A DNA stretch of 64,000 nucleotides from assembly GCF_003116095.1 (NCBI RefSeq), contig NZ_LGRA01000001.1, forward strand, positions 1 through 64,000, in the 5' to 3' direction. The stretch comes from Azospirillum sp. TSO35-2 (GTDB lineage: Bacteria > Pseudomonadota > Alphaproteobacteria > Azospirillales > Azospirillaceae). The notes below the pieces were generated by a model, which did not search any database, was not told where the DNA came from, and was given only the letters and a program-made list of their open reading frames with translations. Of this stretch, positions 55,378 through 63,486 are shown in pieces. Each line of letters starts with the position of its first letter. Position 1 is the stretch's first letter. Made by a program: the position numbers and the translations under genes.

Positions 55378-56187
55378 ATGCGCATTCGGTTGGGCTACCT
55401 GTTGAACTTCAGCTTTTCCGCCCCCACGCCGATGATCGTGATGCTGAATGTGCACTACTCGCGCGTCGCCGACCTGGAGAGTCCCGACCACATCATCACC
55501 AGCCCGCCGGTGCCGATCCAGGGCTACCGCGACAGCTTCGGCAACTGGTGCAGCCGGCTGGTCGCTCCGGCCGGCGCCTTCAGCATCAGCGCCGACAGCG
55601 TCATCCGCGACAGCGGCCGTCCCGACCCGGTCGACCCCGGCGCCGTCCAGCACCCGGTGGAGGATCTGCCGGCGGACACCATGCTGTTCCTGCTCGGCAG
55701 CCGCTATTGCGAGACCGACGTCCTGTCGGAGGAGGCGTGGCGGCTGTTCGCCGGAACCCCGCCGGGCTGGGCGCGGGTCCAGGCCATCTGCGACTTCGTC
55801 CACAACCACGTGACCTTCGGCTACGAGCATTCGCGCCCGACGCGGACCGCCGCCCAGACCTACGCCGAGAAGCACGGGGTCTGCCGCGATTTCGCCCACC
55901 TCGCCATCGCCTTCTGCCGGGCGATGAACATCCCGGCGCGCTACTGCACCGGCTACATCAGCGACATCGGCCAGCCGCCGCCCTATGGGCTGATGGATTT
56001 CGCCGCCTGGATGGAGGTCTATCTCGGGGGCCGCTGGCACGTCTTCGACCCGCGCAACAACGCCGCGCGGATCGGCCGCATCCTGATCGCGCAGGGACGC
56101 GACGCCGCCGACGTGCCGCTGACCCACACCTTCGGCCCCAACACGCTGACCGGCTTCCAGGTGCGGACGGACGAGCTCCCCGCCTGA
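55378..56187 (+). CDS. Transglutaminase-like protein, copy 1
   Basis: 269 residues. An N-terminal beta domain (RIRLGYLLNFSFSAPTPMI, QGYRDSFGNWCSRL) leads to the transglutaminase core: Cys in HGVCRDFAHLAIAFCR, then ARYCTGYISDIG, and AAWMEVYLGGRWHVFDPRNN. The usual HAW histidine is Ala (AAW), a feature shared with copy 2. It should be a cytoplasmic cysteine enzyme or scaffold. It is not in an evident operon. About 87% identical to copy 2 by hand alignment. Confidence 0.88.
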   Translation: MRIRLGYLLNFSFSAPTPMIVMLNVHYSRVADLESPDHIITSPPVPIQGYRDSFGNWCSRLVAPAGAFSISADSVIRDSGRPDPVDPGAVQHPVEDLPADTMLFLLGSRYCETDVLSEEAWRLFAGTPPGWARVQAICDFVHNHVTFGYEHSRPTRTAAQTYAEKHGVCRDFAHLAIAFCRAMNIPARYCTGYISDIGQPPPYGLMDFAAWMEVYLGGRWHVFDPRNNAARIGRILIAQGRDAADVPLTHTFGPNTLTGFQVRTDELPA

Positions 56188-56221
56188 CGCGCGCCGGGTT
56201 TGGCGCCGCGGCGCCGCCGTG

Positions 56222-56839
56222 TCAGGCCGCCGCGAACGCGTGGTGGAAGGCTTGGCTCGCCATGCCGGCGAAGCTCGCGAGCGTCGCCGCGTCGGCCCCG
56301 TCGCGCGCCGCCGCCGACATCCCGGCCATCGCGATGACCAGGAAGTCGGCGAGTTCGTCGGCGCGCGCCGGGGCCTCGGTCGCGATGAAGTCCCGGATGG
56401 CGGCGCGGCTGGCCCGCTTCAGGGCGGCGGTCAGCGCCCGCGCCTCCGGATCGGCGCTGTTGCGCGTCCCGTCGAGCACGAGGCAGCCGGCCACCCCGTC
56501 GGCCCGGCCTGGATAGAGCTGCGCCGCGAGCGCCAGCGTGCGGTCGACCACCGCCGCCACGCCGCCGCCTTCGGCCTGGGCGCGCGCGAAGACGTTGGCG
56601 TCGCTCGCGGTGTAGCGCTCCAGCGCGCGCTGGAACAGCCCGGCCTTGCTGCCGAACGCCGCGTAGAAGCTCGGCGGCTTGATGCCCAGTTCGGCCCCCA
56701 GCTCGGCGACGCCGACGCCGTCGTAGCCGCGGGCGTGGAACAGCCTCAGCGCGGTGTCGACCGCGTCGTCCATGTCGAAGGACCGCCGCCGGCCGCGCGG
56801 TCCGGATCCAGGCGGCCCGGATGAATTTGTAGCGACCAC
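56222..56839 (-). CDS. TetR-family regulator (BdcR-like)
   Basis: 205 residues from the GTG at 56839 (AAGGAG 7 bases upstream). HTH region DTALRLFHARGYDGVGVAELGAELGI, then KPPSFYAAFGSKAGLFQRAL, is close to E. coli BdcR. The start codon lies within an operator copy. It is divergent from a BdcA-like SDR and probably represses both. Confidence 0.9.
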   Translation of the reverse strand: MVATNSSGPPGSGPRGRRRSFDMDDAVDTALRLFHARGYDGVGVAELGAELGIKPPSFYAAFGSKAGLFQRALERYTASDANVFARAQAEGGGVAAVVDRTLALAAQLYPGRADGVAGCLVLDGTRNSADPEARALTAALKRASRAAIRDFIATEAPARADELADFLVIAMAGMSAAARDGADAATLASFAGMASQAFHHAFAAA

Positions 56840-56890
56840 TAAAAAACTCCTTGCGGGAGGCTCCGCCCTGCCTTTATATAGCGACCACTA
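56830..56890. promoter_or_regulatory. Duplicated operator between the TetR-type regulator and the SDR gene
   Basis: TAGCGACCACTA occurs exactly at 56830-56841 and 56879-56890 (49 bp apart). The outer arms are mirrored: GAATTTGTA precedes copy 1 and TACAAATTC follows copy 2. Copy 2 reads TATAG-CGACCA-CTATA, an inverted repeat. Copy 1 covers the GTG start of the regulator. Confidence 0.75.
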
Positions 56891-56924
56891 TACAAATTCA
56901 ACACCACGCAGGACGGAGCCCATC

Positions 56925-57638
56925 ATGAGCGACTTCACCGGCAAGAACATCCTGGTCCTCGGCGGCAGCCGCGGCATCGGCAAGGCCATCGTCCGCCGCT
57001 TCGCGGCCGGTGGCGGCACGGTCGCCTTCACCTACGCCGGCTCGAAGGACGCCGCCGAGGCCCTGGCCGCCGAAACCGGGACGGTGGCGATCCGCACCGA
57101 CAGCGCCGACCGCGACGCGCTGATCGCCACGGTCGCGGGGCGCGGCGCGCTGGACGTGCTGGTCGTCAACGCCGGCGCGCTGGTGATGGGCGATCCGCTG
57201 ACGCTCGATCCCGACGCCGTCGACCGCATGATCGACGTCAACGTCCGCGCGCCCTACCACGCCGCGGTCGAGGCGGCGCGGCGGATGAACGCCGAGGGCC
57301 GCATCATCGTCATCGGTTCGGTCAACGGCGACCGCATGCCCTTTGCCGGCGCCGCCGCCTACGCGCTCACCAAATCGGCGGTCCAGGGCATGGTGCGCGG
57401 GCTGGCGCGCGATTTCGGCGAGCGCGGCATCACCGTCAACGCCATCCAGCCGGGCCCGACCGACAGCGACATGAATCCCGCCGACGGCCCGATGGCGGCG
57501 TTCATGCACAGCCACATGGCGATCAAGCGCCACGCTCACGCCGACGAGGTCGCCGAACTGACCGCCTTCGTCGCCGGCCCGCACGGCGCGATGATCACCG
57601 GTTCGTTCCAGACCATCGACGGCGGCTTCGGCGCCTGA
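56925..57638 (+). CDS. bdcA: SDR-family oxidoreductase (BdcA-like)
   Basis: 237 residues from 56925. NVLGGSRGIGKAIV is the nucleotide-binding motif (here ILVLGGSRGIGKAIVRRF). VVNAGAL, IVIGSVNG (catalytic Ser), and YALTKSAVQG (YxxxK) complete the SDR triad. The divergent BdcR-type regulator gives the assignment to BdcA, which in E. coli binds cyclic-di-GMP and promotes dispersal. Here a c-di-GMP role is inference. Confidence 0.85.
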   Translation: MSDFTGKNILVLGGSRGIGKAIVRRFAAGGGTVAFTYAGSKDAAEALAAETGTVAIRTDSADRDALIATVAGRGALDVLVVNAGALVMGDPLTLDPDAVDRMIDVNVRAPYHAAVEAARRMNAEGRIIVIGSVNGDRMPFAGAAAYALTKSAVQGMVRGLARDFGERGITVNAIQPGPTDSDMNPADGPMAAFMHSHMAIKRHAHADEVAELTAFVAGPHGAMITGSFQTIDGGFGA

Positions 57639-57713
57639 CGCCGCGGCCTGTGTCTCCCCCGCGGTCGGCCGACACTCCGGAGGACGGCGGTCGCCGTCCC
57701 CGCCGGGATGGGC

Positions 57714-58160
57714 TCAGGACGGGGTCGGGGATGCCGGAGCCGTTGGCCGCCCGAGTTCCAGCAGCAGCGGGACCAACCCGCTTTCACTGATGGCCGCCGC
57801 CGCCCGCTCCGGATCCATCCAGCAGCGCTCGCGCTCGTGCTGTTCCGGCCATGCCGTCAGCTCTTCCCGGACGTCCAGCAGATAGACGATCACCTCGCAC
57901 TCCACCGAACGGTCGGCCGCCAGACGCTTGTGGTAGCGGTATGTGCCGGCCGGATGCTTGCTGACCTTGCCGCGGATCCCGGCTTCCTCGAACGCTTCGC
58001 GGGCGGCCATGTCGCGCGGCTTGACCCGCTTCTCGGCCCACCCCTTCGGAATGATCCAGCGTCGTGTTTCCCGGGAGGTGATCAGAAGCACCTCGAGGCG
58101 GTCGGGCAGCAGCCGGTACGGCAGGGCCGCGTATTGGGTGCGAAGTTTCTCAATGCTCAT
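57714..58160 (-). CDS. Nudix hydrolase
   Basis: 148 residues from the ATG at 58160. WIIPKGWAEKRVKPRDMAA then REAFEEAGI is the Nudix box, though the first Glu of G-x5-E is Val. This PKGW...REAFEEAG subgroup is close to diphosphoinositol-polyphosphate phosphohydrolases. The substrate in this protein is not determined. AGGATC lies 4 bases before the start. Confidence 0.9.
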   Translation of the reverse strand: MSIEKLRTQYAALPYRLLPDRLEVLLITSRETRRWIIPKGWAEKRVKPRDMAAREAFEEAGIRGKVSKHPAGTYRYHKRLAADRSVECEVIVYLLDVREELTAWPEQHERERCWMDPERAAAAISESGLVPLLLELGRPTAPASPTPS

Positions 58161-58377
58161 CGATCCTATCTTGTCCGCCGCACCGGCCACTTCAATCCTT
58201 CCCCACGACCGTGTCGCAGGCCGTCCCCCGGTCGCCGTCGCGGCCGGAGCCGGGGGCGGAAGGCGGGGTGTCCTGGACCCGGTATGACAGCGGTCGCGCC
58301 CTGCTCGAACAAGGGGGGCGGAACGCGGCGTTCCTTCCCGCTGTTTCCCTGGCACGATCCCTTGAGGAGGAAATGCC

Positions 58378-58662
58378 ATGAGATGTCTGTCCATGACCGC
58401 CGTTGCCACGCTGATCGCGCTCGGCGCCTTCGCACTGCCGCAGGACGCGGCGGCGAAGGGCTGCGCCAAGGGGGCGGCGGTGGGTGGCATCGCCGGTCAC
58501 GAGGTCGGTTCCGGGCATGGGGTGGCTGGCGCGGCGATCGGCTGCGCGGTCGGCCATCATCAGGCCAACAAGAAGGACGCCGCCAAGCAGCAGGCCGAGG
58601 CGCCGAACAACCAGGCGACCGACCAAGCGCAGAGCGGCCAGAGCACTGGCAAGAGGAAGTAG
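58378..58662 (+). CDS. Small secreted glycine-zipper protein
   Basis: 94 residues. Signal peptide (MTAVATLIALGAFALPQDAAA, cut after AAA). The mature part KGAAVGGIAGHEVGSGHGVAG carries G-x3-G repeats and the C terminus is Gln/Lys-rich. GAGGAG upstream supports the start. Gly-zipper proteins are often outer-membrane or periplasmic; the function is unknown. Confidence 0.8.
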   Translation: MRCLSMTAVATLIALGAFALPQDAAAKGCAKGAAVGGIAGHEVGSGHGVAGAAIGCAVGHHQANKKDAAKQQAEAPNNQATDQAQSGQSTGKRK

Positions 58663-58677
58663 GGGCGAAACCCTGCC

Positions 58678-59883
58678 TCATCCCTGGCCGCGCCCCTGCT
58701 TTTCGGCCAGTTGCGCCATGGCTCCCGTGCCGACGGCGATGCGTTCGCCGTAGCGGGCGGGCATGGTGGGGGAGGTCCAGTCGCCGGCCTGCTGGATCGC
58801 CGGCAGGCCGAAGCCGGCGGCGAGCAGGTCCTGGGCGGCGCCGACCCGCAGGCTGTGGCCCGACACCGCTCCTTCGCCCGGCACACCGGTTCCCTCCAGC
58901 CCCACCGCCCCGGCCCGCGCCTTGAAGATCTCGCCCACCCGCTTGCCGGGATCCGGCCCCGCCACCGCCAGCGGCCCCAGCACGGCCCCGGTCGCCCGGG
59001 TCAGCCGATCGGCGCCGATCTGCAGCCACAGCAGGGGGCGGCCGGACTCCAGCCGCGCCTGCCGGCGCTCCAGCCGGTCGCGCCGGGCCGCATCGCCGGA
59101 GCCGCAGCGGCGCATCAGCCGCTCCCCCTCGGCCAGGGCGTCGTCGAGCAGGCGGGCACGCAGCCGCAGCCACCGCTGCAGCCGGACCATGCTGTCGGCC
59201 CCCAGCCAGCACCAGCGGCCCTGCCCGCCCTGGTCGGTCTTGGAGCGGGCGACGAACAGCCGGCCGCTGCCGTCGCGTTCGGCCTGGACATCGGCGACGG
59301 TCAGCCGCACCAGCTCGGCCCGGCGGCGCAGCGTGTCGTAGCCGACGGCGATCAGCGCCGCGTCGCGCACCGCGGCCGGCTTCTCCTCACGGTCGAGGGC
59401 GGCGAGGATCTCCTGCACGTCGTCGCGGCGCAGCCCCACCGCCTGGGCCGGTCGGCGGCCGAGACGGGCGGCGAGCCCGGTCATCTCCAGCCGCACCAGC
59501 CGGTCCCGGCACGGGTCGGGCAGACCGGCGGCCTCGTGCAGGGCGGCGATGGTGGACTTGCGCCGCGCCACCGTGCCGTAGGCGGCCGGCTGCTGGTCCC
59601 GCCCGCCGTCGGTGGCGAGGGCCGTCAGATAGGCGATCACCGTCTCCGGCCCCGCCGGCACCGCCACCCGCCCGTGGGTCCCGCACCAGCGGATGTAGTG
59701 CCGGGCATCGGACCACAGGGCGCGCACGGTGTTGGCCGGCGCGTTGCGCTGAAGCGCCCGCCACCAGGGCACCAGCCGCCGCGCCACCGCCAGGCTGACC
59801 GGCGCATGCGGCAGGAGCACGGCGTCGAGGGCTGCGGCGTCTGTGGTGCCGGGAAGGACGGGGAGACGGGGCGGAACGGTCAT
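58678..59883 (-). CDS. Tyrosine-type site-specific recombinase
   Basis: 401 residues from 59883 (a GTG at 59919 is possible). N-terminal SAM-like domain (ALQRNAPANTVRALWSDARH). The catalytic domain has Arg in DTLRRRAELVRL, Lys in ARSKTDQGGQG, the H-x-x-R pair in GHSLRVGAAQDLL and the nucleophile Tyr in SPTMPARYGERI. All five residues are present. It may be a plasmid or chromid resolvase, or an integrase of a lost element. Inverted repeats lie just upstream. Confidence 0.9.
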   Translation of the reverse strand: MTVPPRLPVLPGTTDAAALDAVLLPHAPVSLAVARRLVPWWRALQRNAPANTVRALWSDARHYIRWCGTHGRVAVPAGPETVIAYLTALATDGGRDQQPAAYGTVARRKSTIAALHEAAGLPDPCRDRLVRLEMTGLAARLGRRPAQAVGLRRDDVQEILAALDREEKPAAVRDAALIAVGYDTLRRRAELVRLTVADVQAERDGSGRLFVARSKTDQGGQGRWCWLGADSMVRLQRWLRLRARLLDDALAEGERLMRRCGSGDAARRDRLERRQARLESGRPLLWLQIGADRLTRATGAVLGPLAVAGPDPGKRVGEIFKARAGAVGLEGTGVPGEGAVSGHSLRVGAAQDLLAAGFGLPAIQQAGDWTSPTMPARYGERIAVGTGAMAQLAEKQGRGQG

Positions 59884-59924
59884 GCGGCGGGCCGTGCGGG
59901 GTGGAGCATGGAGCCTCACCAGGA

Positions 59925-60044
59925 TATCGCCAGCCCCGATATCTGGCGATAGCGTGAATTATCACCAGATCAGGGTATCGCGTATCGGGAATAGTGGACG
60001 GGTTCCGGTCGTCAGGCTATCAAAGCGGGATAACTCTTTGATAG
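59925..60044. repeat. Inverted repeats between the recombinase and a truncated gene
   Basis: TATCGCCAG (59925-59933) and CTGGCGATA (59943-59951) are a perfect 9-bp inverted repeat with a 9-nt core. CTATCAAAG (60017-60025) and CTTTGATAG (60036-60044) form a second with a 10-nt core. ATCTGG and CCAGAT (59941-59946, 59965-59970) form a third. The first could be a recombination or operator site of the recombinase, and the second an operator of the downstream ORF. Confidence 0.5.
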
Positions 60045-60054
60045 AGAACACGGC

Positions 60055-60267
60055 ATGCACCCGCGCCCCTTCGACCCGCTGCCCCTGCTCGGCCCCCTGG
60101 AGCGGGCCGCCGGGGCCGTCGGGCGGCTGGCCCAGGCAACCGCCGGCACCCCGGTCCTGGCGGCGTGGCTGCACCGGTCGCGGGTCGAGGCGGTCGCCGA
60201 CATCGCCGACATCCAGGGCCGCTGTCGCTTTCTACTGAGAACTTTCTTTGCAAGATTTGGGCGTTAA
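60055..60267 (+). pseudogene. Truncated gene at a GC boundary
   Basis: 70-residue ORF. Up to about 60230 it has host-like GC and codon use (LPLLGPLERAAGAVGRLA, WLHRSRVEAVADIADIQG), then it abruptly becomes AT-rich and ends at 60265. This looks like the N terminus of a longer protein cut by an insertion or deletion. The family is uncertain; the first part resembles RHE_PE00001-type proteins. Confidence 0.5.
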
Positions 60268-60426
60268 AATAATTGCCTTGGTCAGGAGAACCGATCGAAT
60301 TTTAATCATAAGCCATTGTAAAGAAAAGAATTTTTTGGGGAAATCCTTCAATTGCAAACCGACGATCCACGAGTTCATGAGCCTGATGCTCGAGGTGTGC
60401 AGTCTTGGTATCGCCACCAGCGCCCG

Positions 60427-60756
60427 TCAGCGGTAATGAACCACAGCCGATTGGGTGAGGTTGATCAGGAGATCCCGAACAAGCAGCCAATCACTGCCAC
60501 GAGGACCAAAGGTCATTGTGCCGAAGGTCAGGGTGATGGCCAGCAGGTGCCGTGGGTCGGCACTTTGATCACCCTCGAAGACATTCCATTGCCCGTCGCT
60601 CCACACGGCAACAACCATGGACGGGCAAACGCCTGATGGAACATTCATCTCAAATCTGACGAATGTAGGAACGTCGAGATGAACAGAGACCGTGACCGTA
60701 TTGAGCTCTCCGTTGAGTTTCACTGAAAATCGGCAGATGAGCGGTTTCTCCGGCAT
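60427..60756 (-). CDS. Hypothetical protein in a low-GC patch
   Basis: 109 residues from 60756 (a TTG at 60765 is possible). ICRFSVKLNGELNTVTVSVHLDVPTFVRFEMN gives a beta-rich pattern (quoted in parts: ICRFSVKLNGELN, VTVSVHLDVPTFVRF). FGPRGSDWLLVRDLL is at the C terminus. Composition differs from neighbours and no ribosome site is clear. It may be foreign or decayed. Confidence 0.4.
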   Translation of the reverse strand: MPEKPLICRFSVKLNGELNTVTVSVHLDVPTFVRFEMNVPSGVCPSMVVAVWSDGQWNVFEGDQSADPRHLLAITLTFGTMTFGPRGSDWLLVRDLLINLTQSAVVHYR

Positions 60757-61201
60757 TAGGTCCAAGCCGATCCATAGCGGTTATTGTTTCAGGCGTTCCG
60801 ATGTGATGATGGAGCGATTTCCGTCCAATTGATGGAAATCATGTGCGATACGTCTTCCGAAGCGTAAGGAAGCGTCGTTACGTGGAAGGGGCTTGCACCG
60901 CGGTGCATCCATCTTTGGCCATTTCCTGGACCGGAAACGGTGCACTCCTTGACCTTTGTGGCGGTGGTCAGCCCAGCACACAGGGAGTGTCTGCGATGCG
61001 CTGACGGCCTGCCGTCGGACGGTTTTACACAGGTCGTTTGAAATGGGCGCTTCACGCCGGTCGCATCGAGGCAACGCTGTCGCCATTGCCCCTGAAATAA
61101 AGCGCTCTTGGAGCAAAAAAACCATGCAGGCTTCGGCTCTGAGATCAGCACATGAAGATTGATGGCTATCCAAATAATTCCAGGTGTGTTGGTATCAAGG
61201 T
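60757..61201 (+). other. Low-GC region without a supported gene
   Basis: Minus-strand frames of 120-130 codons are open, but the residue composition is not protein-like. The region around 61081-61120 (CCTGAAATAAAGCGCTCTTG) resembles debris of a mobile element. I can identify no function. Confidence 0.4.
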
Positions 61202-61582
61202 ATGCTCACCCATCCTCATCTCCTCATCGCTGAAGATGAAAATCTTACGGCGACCGCATTGGCAGAGCTCCTCGAGGCTGAAGGCTACCGGGTCACCCTC
61301 ACTCAAAATGGGGTGCAGGCGCTGGAGGTTGACGAAAAGGATCCTGCTGCCCTTCTGTTGACCGACATGCGGATGCCTGTCATGGGCGGCGAGACTCTGA
61401 TCCGAATGATCCGGCGTCGGAATGCCGAGTTGCCGGTCATCATCATGACCGGCTACAGCGAATATATTCCGCAGGAGGTGCCGGGACGGCTGATCGTCCT
61501 GCGCAAGCCTTACAGTCTTTCCGCATTGGTTCATCACGTCAGAGCTCTCCTGCCCCGCCAGGAGACAACAGCTGATCGATGA
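61202..61582 (+). CDS. Single-domain response regulator
   Basis: 126 residues from 61202. HLLIAEDENLTATALAELLEAEGY is a receiver start with DE acidic pair, Asp in LLLTDMRMPVMGGE, Thr in IIMTGYSE and Lys in VLRKPYSLSALVHHV. No output domain follows. A hybrid kinase may be its source of phosphate, but none adjoins it. The ribosome site is poor; an in-frame GTG at 61184 is an alternative. Confidence 0.88.
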   Translation: MLTHPHLLIAEDENLTATALAELLEAEGYRVTLTQNGVQALEVDEKDPAALLLTDMRMPVMGGETLIRMIRRRNAELPVIIMTGYSEYIPQEVPGRLIVLRKPYSLSALVHHVRALLPRQETTADR

Positions 61583-61723
61583 AAAAACAGGAACCGCGTG
61601 ATGACCCGGGGCCGGACGTCCGCCCTCATGAAGCCGGGTTCCTGCACCAATTCCCTCCAGACTCCGGTCGGCGCCGATACGCACCGGTGTGTCACCGGCA
61701 CGTCTTTTCATCGGAGGCTCCTC

Positions 61724-62533
61724 ATGCTCATACGTCTGGGTTACCAGCTGAACTTCAGCTTTCCCGCCCCCACGCCGATGATCGTGATGCTGAACGTGCA
61801 TTACTCGCGCGTCGGCGACCTGGAGCGTCCCGACCATATCGTCACCAGCGTTCCGGTGCCAATCCAGGGCTACCGCGACAGTTTCGGCAACTGGTGCAGC
61901 CGGCTGGTGGCGCCCGCCGGCCCGGTCACCATCGGAACCGACAGCATCATCCGGGACAGCGGAGCGCCCGACCCGGCCGAGCCCGGCGCCGTGCAGCACC
62001 GTGTCGACGAATTGCCGGCCGACACCCTGCTGTTCCTGCTGGGCAGCCGCTATTGCGAGACGGATGTCCTGTCGGACGAGGCGTGGCGGCTGTTCTCAGG
62101 CACCGCGCCGGGCTGGCCGCGGGTTCAGGCGATCTGCGACTTCGTCCACAGCCATGTGACCTTCGGCTACGAGCATTCGCGCCCGACGCGGACCGCAGCC
62201 CAGACCTATGCCGAGAAGCGCGGGGTCTGCCGCGACTATGCCCATCTCGCCATCGCCTTCTGCCGCGCGATGAACATTCCCGCGCGTTACTGCACCGGCT
62301 ACATCAGCGACATCGGTCTGCCGCCGCCTTATGCGCCGATGGATTTCGCGGCCTGGATGGAGGTGTATCTGGGCGGCCGCTGGCATGTCTTCGACCCGCG
62401 GAACAACGCTCCCCGGATCGGGCGCATCCTGATCGCGCAGGGACGCGATGCGGCCGACGTGCCGCTCACCCACACCTTCGGCCCCAACATGCTGACGGAG
62501 TTCCAGGTCTGGACCGACGAGGTGACCGCCTGA
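61724..62533 (+). CDS. Transglutaminase-like protein, copy 2
   Basis: 269 residues, same length as copy 1 at 55378. Cys in RGVCRDYAHLAIAFCR and AAWMEVYLGGRWHVFDPRNN. By hand I count about 36 differences to copy 1 over 269 residues, so roughly 87% identity. GGAGG lies 6 bases before the ATG. The two copies have the same orientation and are separated by about 5.5 kb. The previous response-regulator gene is 141 bp upstream. Confidence 0.88.
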   Translation: MLIRLGYQLNFSFPAPTPMIVMLNVHYSRVGDLERPDHIVTSVPVPIQGYRDSFGNWCSRLVAPAGPVTIGTDSIIRDSGAPDPAEPGAVQHRVDELPADTLLFLLGSRYCETDVLSDEAWRLFSGTAPGWPRVQAICDFVHSHVTFGYEHSRPTRTAAQTYAEKRGVCRDYAHLAIAFCRAMNIPARYCTGYISDIGLPPPYAPMDFAAWMEVYLGGRWHVFDPRNNAPRIGRILIAQGRDAADVPLTHTFGPNMLTEFQVWTDEVTA

Positions 62534-62571
62534 TTCCCCACCCACCCCGCCCGTGGGGCATCGCCGTCCGG

Positions 62572-62919
62572 TCACGCCTGACCGGCGACCGCAGCATCCA
62601 GCGTCATCGAGGGCCCCGGAGGGACAGAGGCGTGGGCCCGCTCCCGGCGCGGCAGCAAGGCGATCCGATGCAGTTCCTCCACCCAGGGCGACGGGTAGCT
62701 GTCGGTGCCGAAGATCCAGGCGGTGGAGACGCCTCCGTCCTTCGCGTGCAGCAGCACGCGGGCGTCGTGGCCGTCCTTTCCGGCATGGTTGGCGGCCTGC
62801 ACGGCGGCGATGAGGGCGCCGACCTGACCGTCGAGGAAGGGGCCGTAGCGCTCCCCTTCAAGCATGATGAACCAGCCATCCGTTTGGCATGACACGATGT
62901 AATGGGCCGAAAGGCTCAT
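62572..62919 (-). CDS. DUF2188-like small protein
   Basis: 115 residues from 62919 with AAGGG 8 bases upstream. The core AHYIVSCQTDGWFIMLEGERYGPF and DGQVGALIAAVQAANHAGKDG, then ARVLLHAKDG, has the pattern of DUF2188 domains (beta-strand, helix, strand). No signal peptide. It is the third gene of a tightly spaced minus-strand operon. Confidence 0.72.
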   Translation of the reverse strand: MSLSAHYIVSCQTDGWFIMLEGERYGPFLDGQVGALIAAVQAANHAGKDGHDARVLLHAKDGGVSTAWIFGTDSYPSPWVEELHRIALLPRRERAHASVPPGPSMTLDAAVAGQA

Positions 62920-62923
62920 GGGG

Positions 62924-63166
62924 TCACCCTTTCTTCGTGGCGGTCGTGCCGACCGCGGCACAGGCTGTGGTGAGACGGGTCAGCAGGGCGCCCTGCATCA
63001 GACTGGCGTGGCCCGGCGGTGGGTAGCCAGGGGGCAGCCGGTCGGATGGATCGTTGTGGGGTGCCGGATGCCAACGGCGTTCGGCGTCCCCCCAGCGCAG
63101 CTGTTCGCGCAGCAGGTCGGCGCCGTGGGGGTATCGCCCGTCGATGGAGTGGAACAGGGTGGTCAT
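62924..63166 (-). CDS. Small protein, middle gene of three-gene operon
   Basis: 80 residues. GGAGG 6-7 bases upstream. FHSIDGRYPHGADLLREQLRWGDAERRWHP, then DRLPPGYPPPGHASLMQGALL. Not recognised. Its ATG overlaps the stop of the preceding gene (ATGA) and it ends 4 bp before the next start, so it is translationally coupled to both. Confidence 0.7.
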   Translation of the reverse strand: MTTLFHSIDGRYPHGADLLREQLRWGDAERRWHPAPHNDPSDRLPPGYPPPGHASLMQGALLTRLTTACAAVGTTATKKG

Positions 63167-63486
63167 GGGCGTTCCTCCGATCGGTGTGCGAATAGCGGGA
63201 TGCCCGCCATCGGCGGAATTGCCGAATGCGGAGTTTCGGTAGCTGCCCTTGGAACTCCGGTGGCGCCGGCACAGGACCACCGGACAGAACAGGGTTCCCC
63301 CGTCGCCGATTGTGCCAGCACGACACTGGCGAAGCCGAGGCGTTCTGCTGCTCTGGCTTCGCGAATGGCTCTGTCGAGCGCATCGGCCTGGTCGATGCAG
63401 GGCGGATAGACGAAGCCGTCCGCCCAGATGATCCAACCGGAATGCGTTTTCAAGATGAAGAAGGCGAGCCTTGTCCTGGCATCCAT
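63163..63486 (-). CDS. Small protein, first gene of three-gene operon
   Basis: 107 residues from 63486, with GGAGAG about 6 bases upstream. RLAFFILKTHSGWIIWADGF has the same strand pattern as the DUF2188-like third gene, then IDQADALDRAIREARAAERLGFASVVLAQSA. It is probably a distant relative of the third gene. The last 35 residues are low-complexity. Confidence 0.68.
   Translation of the reverse strand: MDARTRLAFFILKTHSGWIIWADGFVYPPCIDQADALDRAIREARAAERLGFASVVLAQSATGEPCSVRWSCAGATGVPRAATETPHSAIPPMAGIPLFAHRSEERP

Noticed and set aside
60781..61173. Minus-strand ORFs of 120-130 residues
   Set aside because: Composition is not protein-like, starts lack ribosome sites and several frames are open together.
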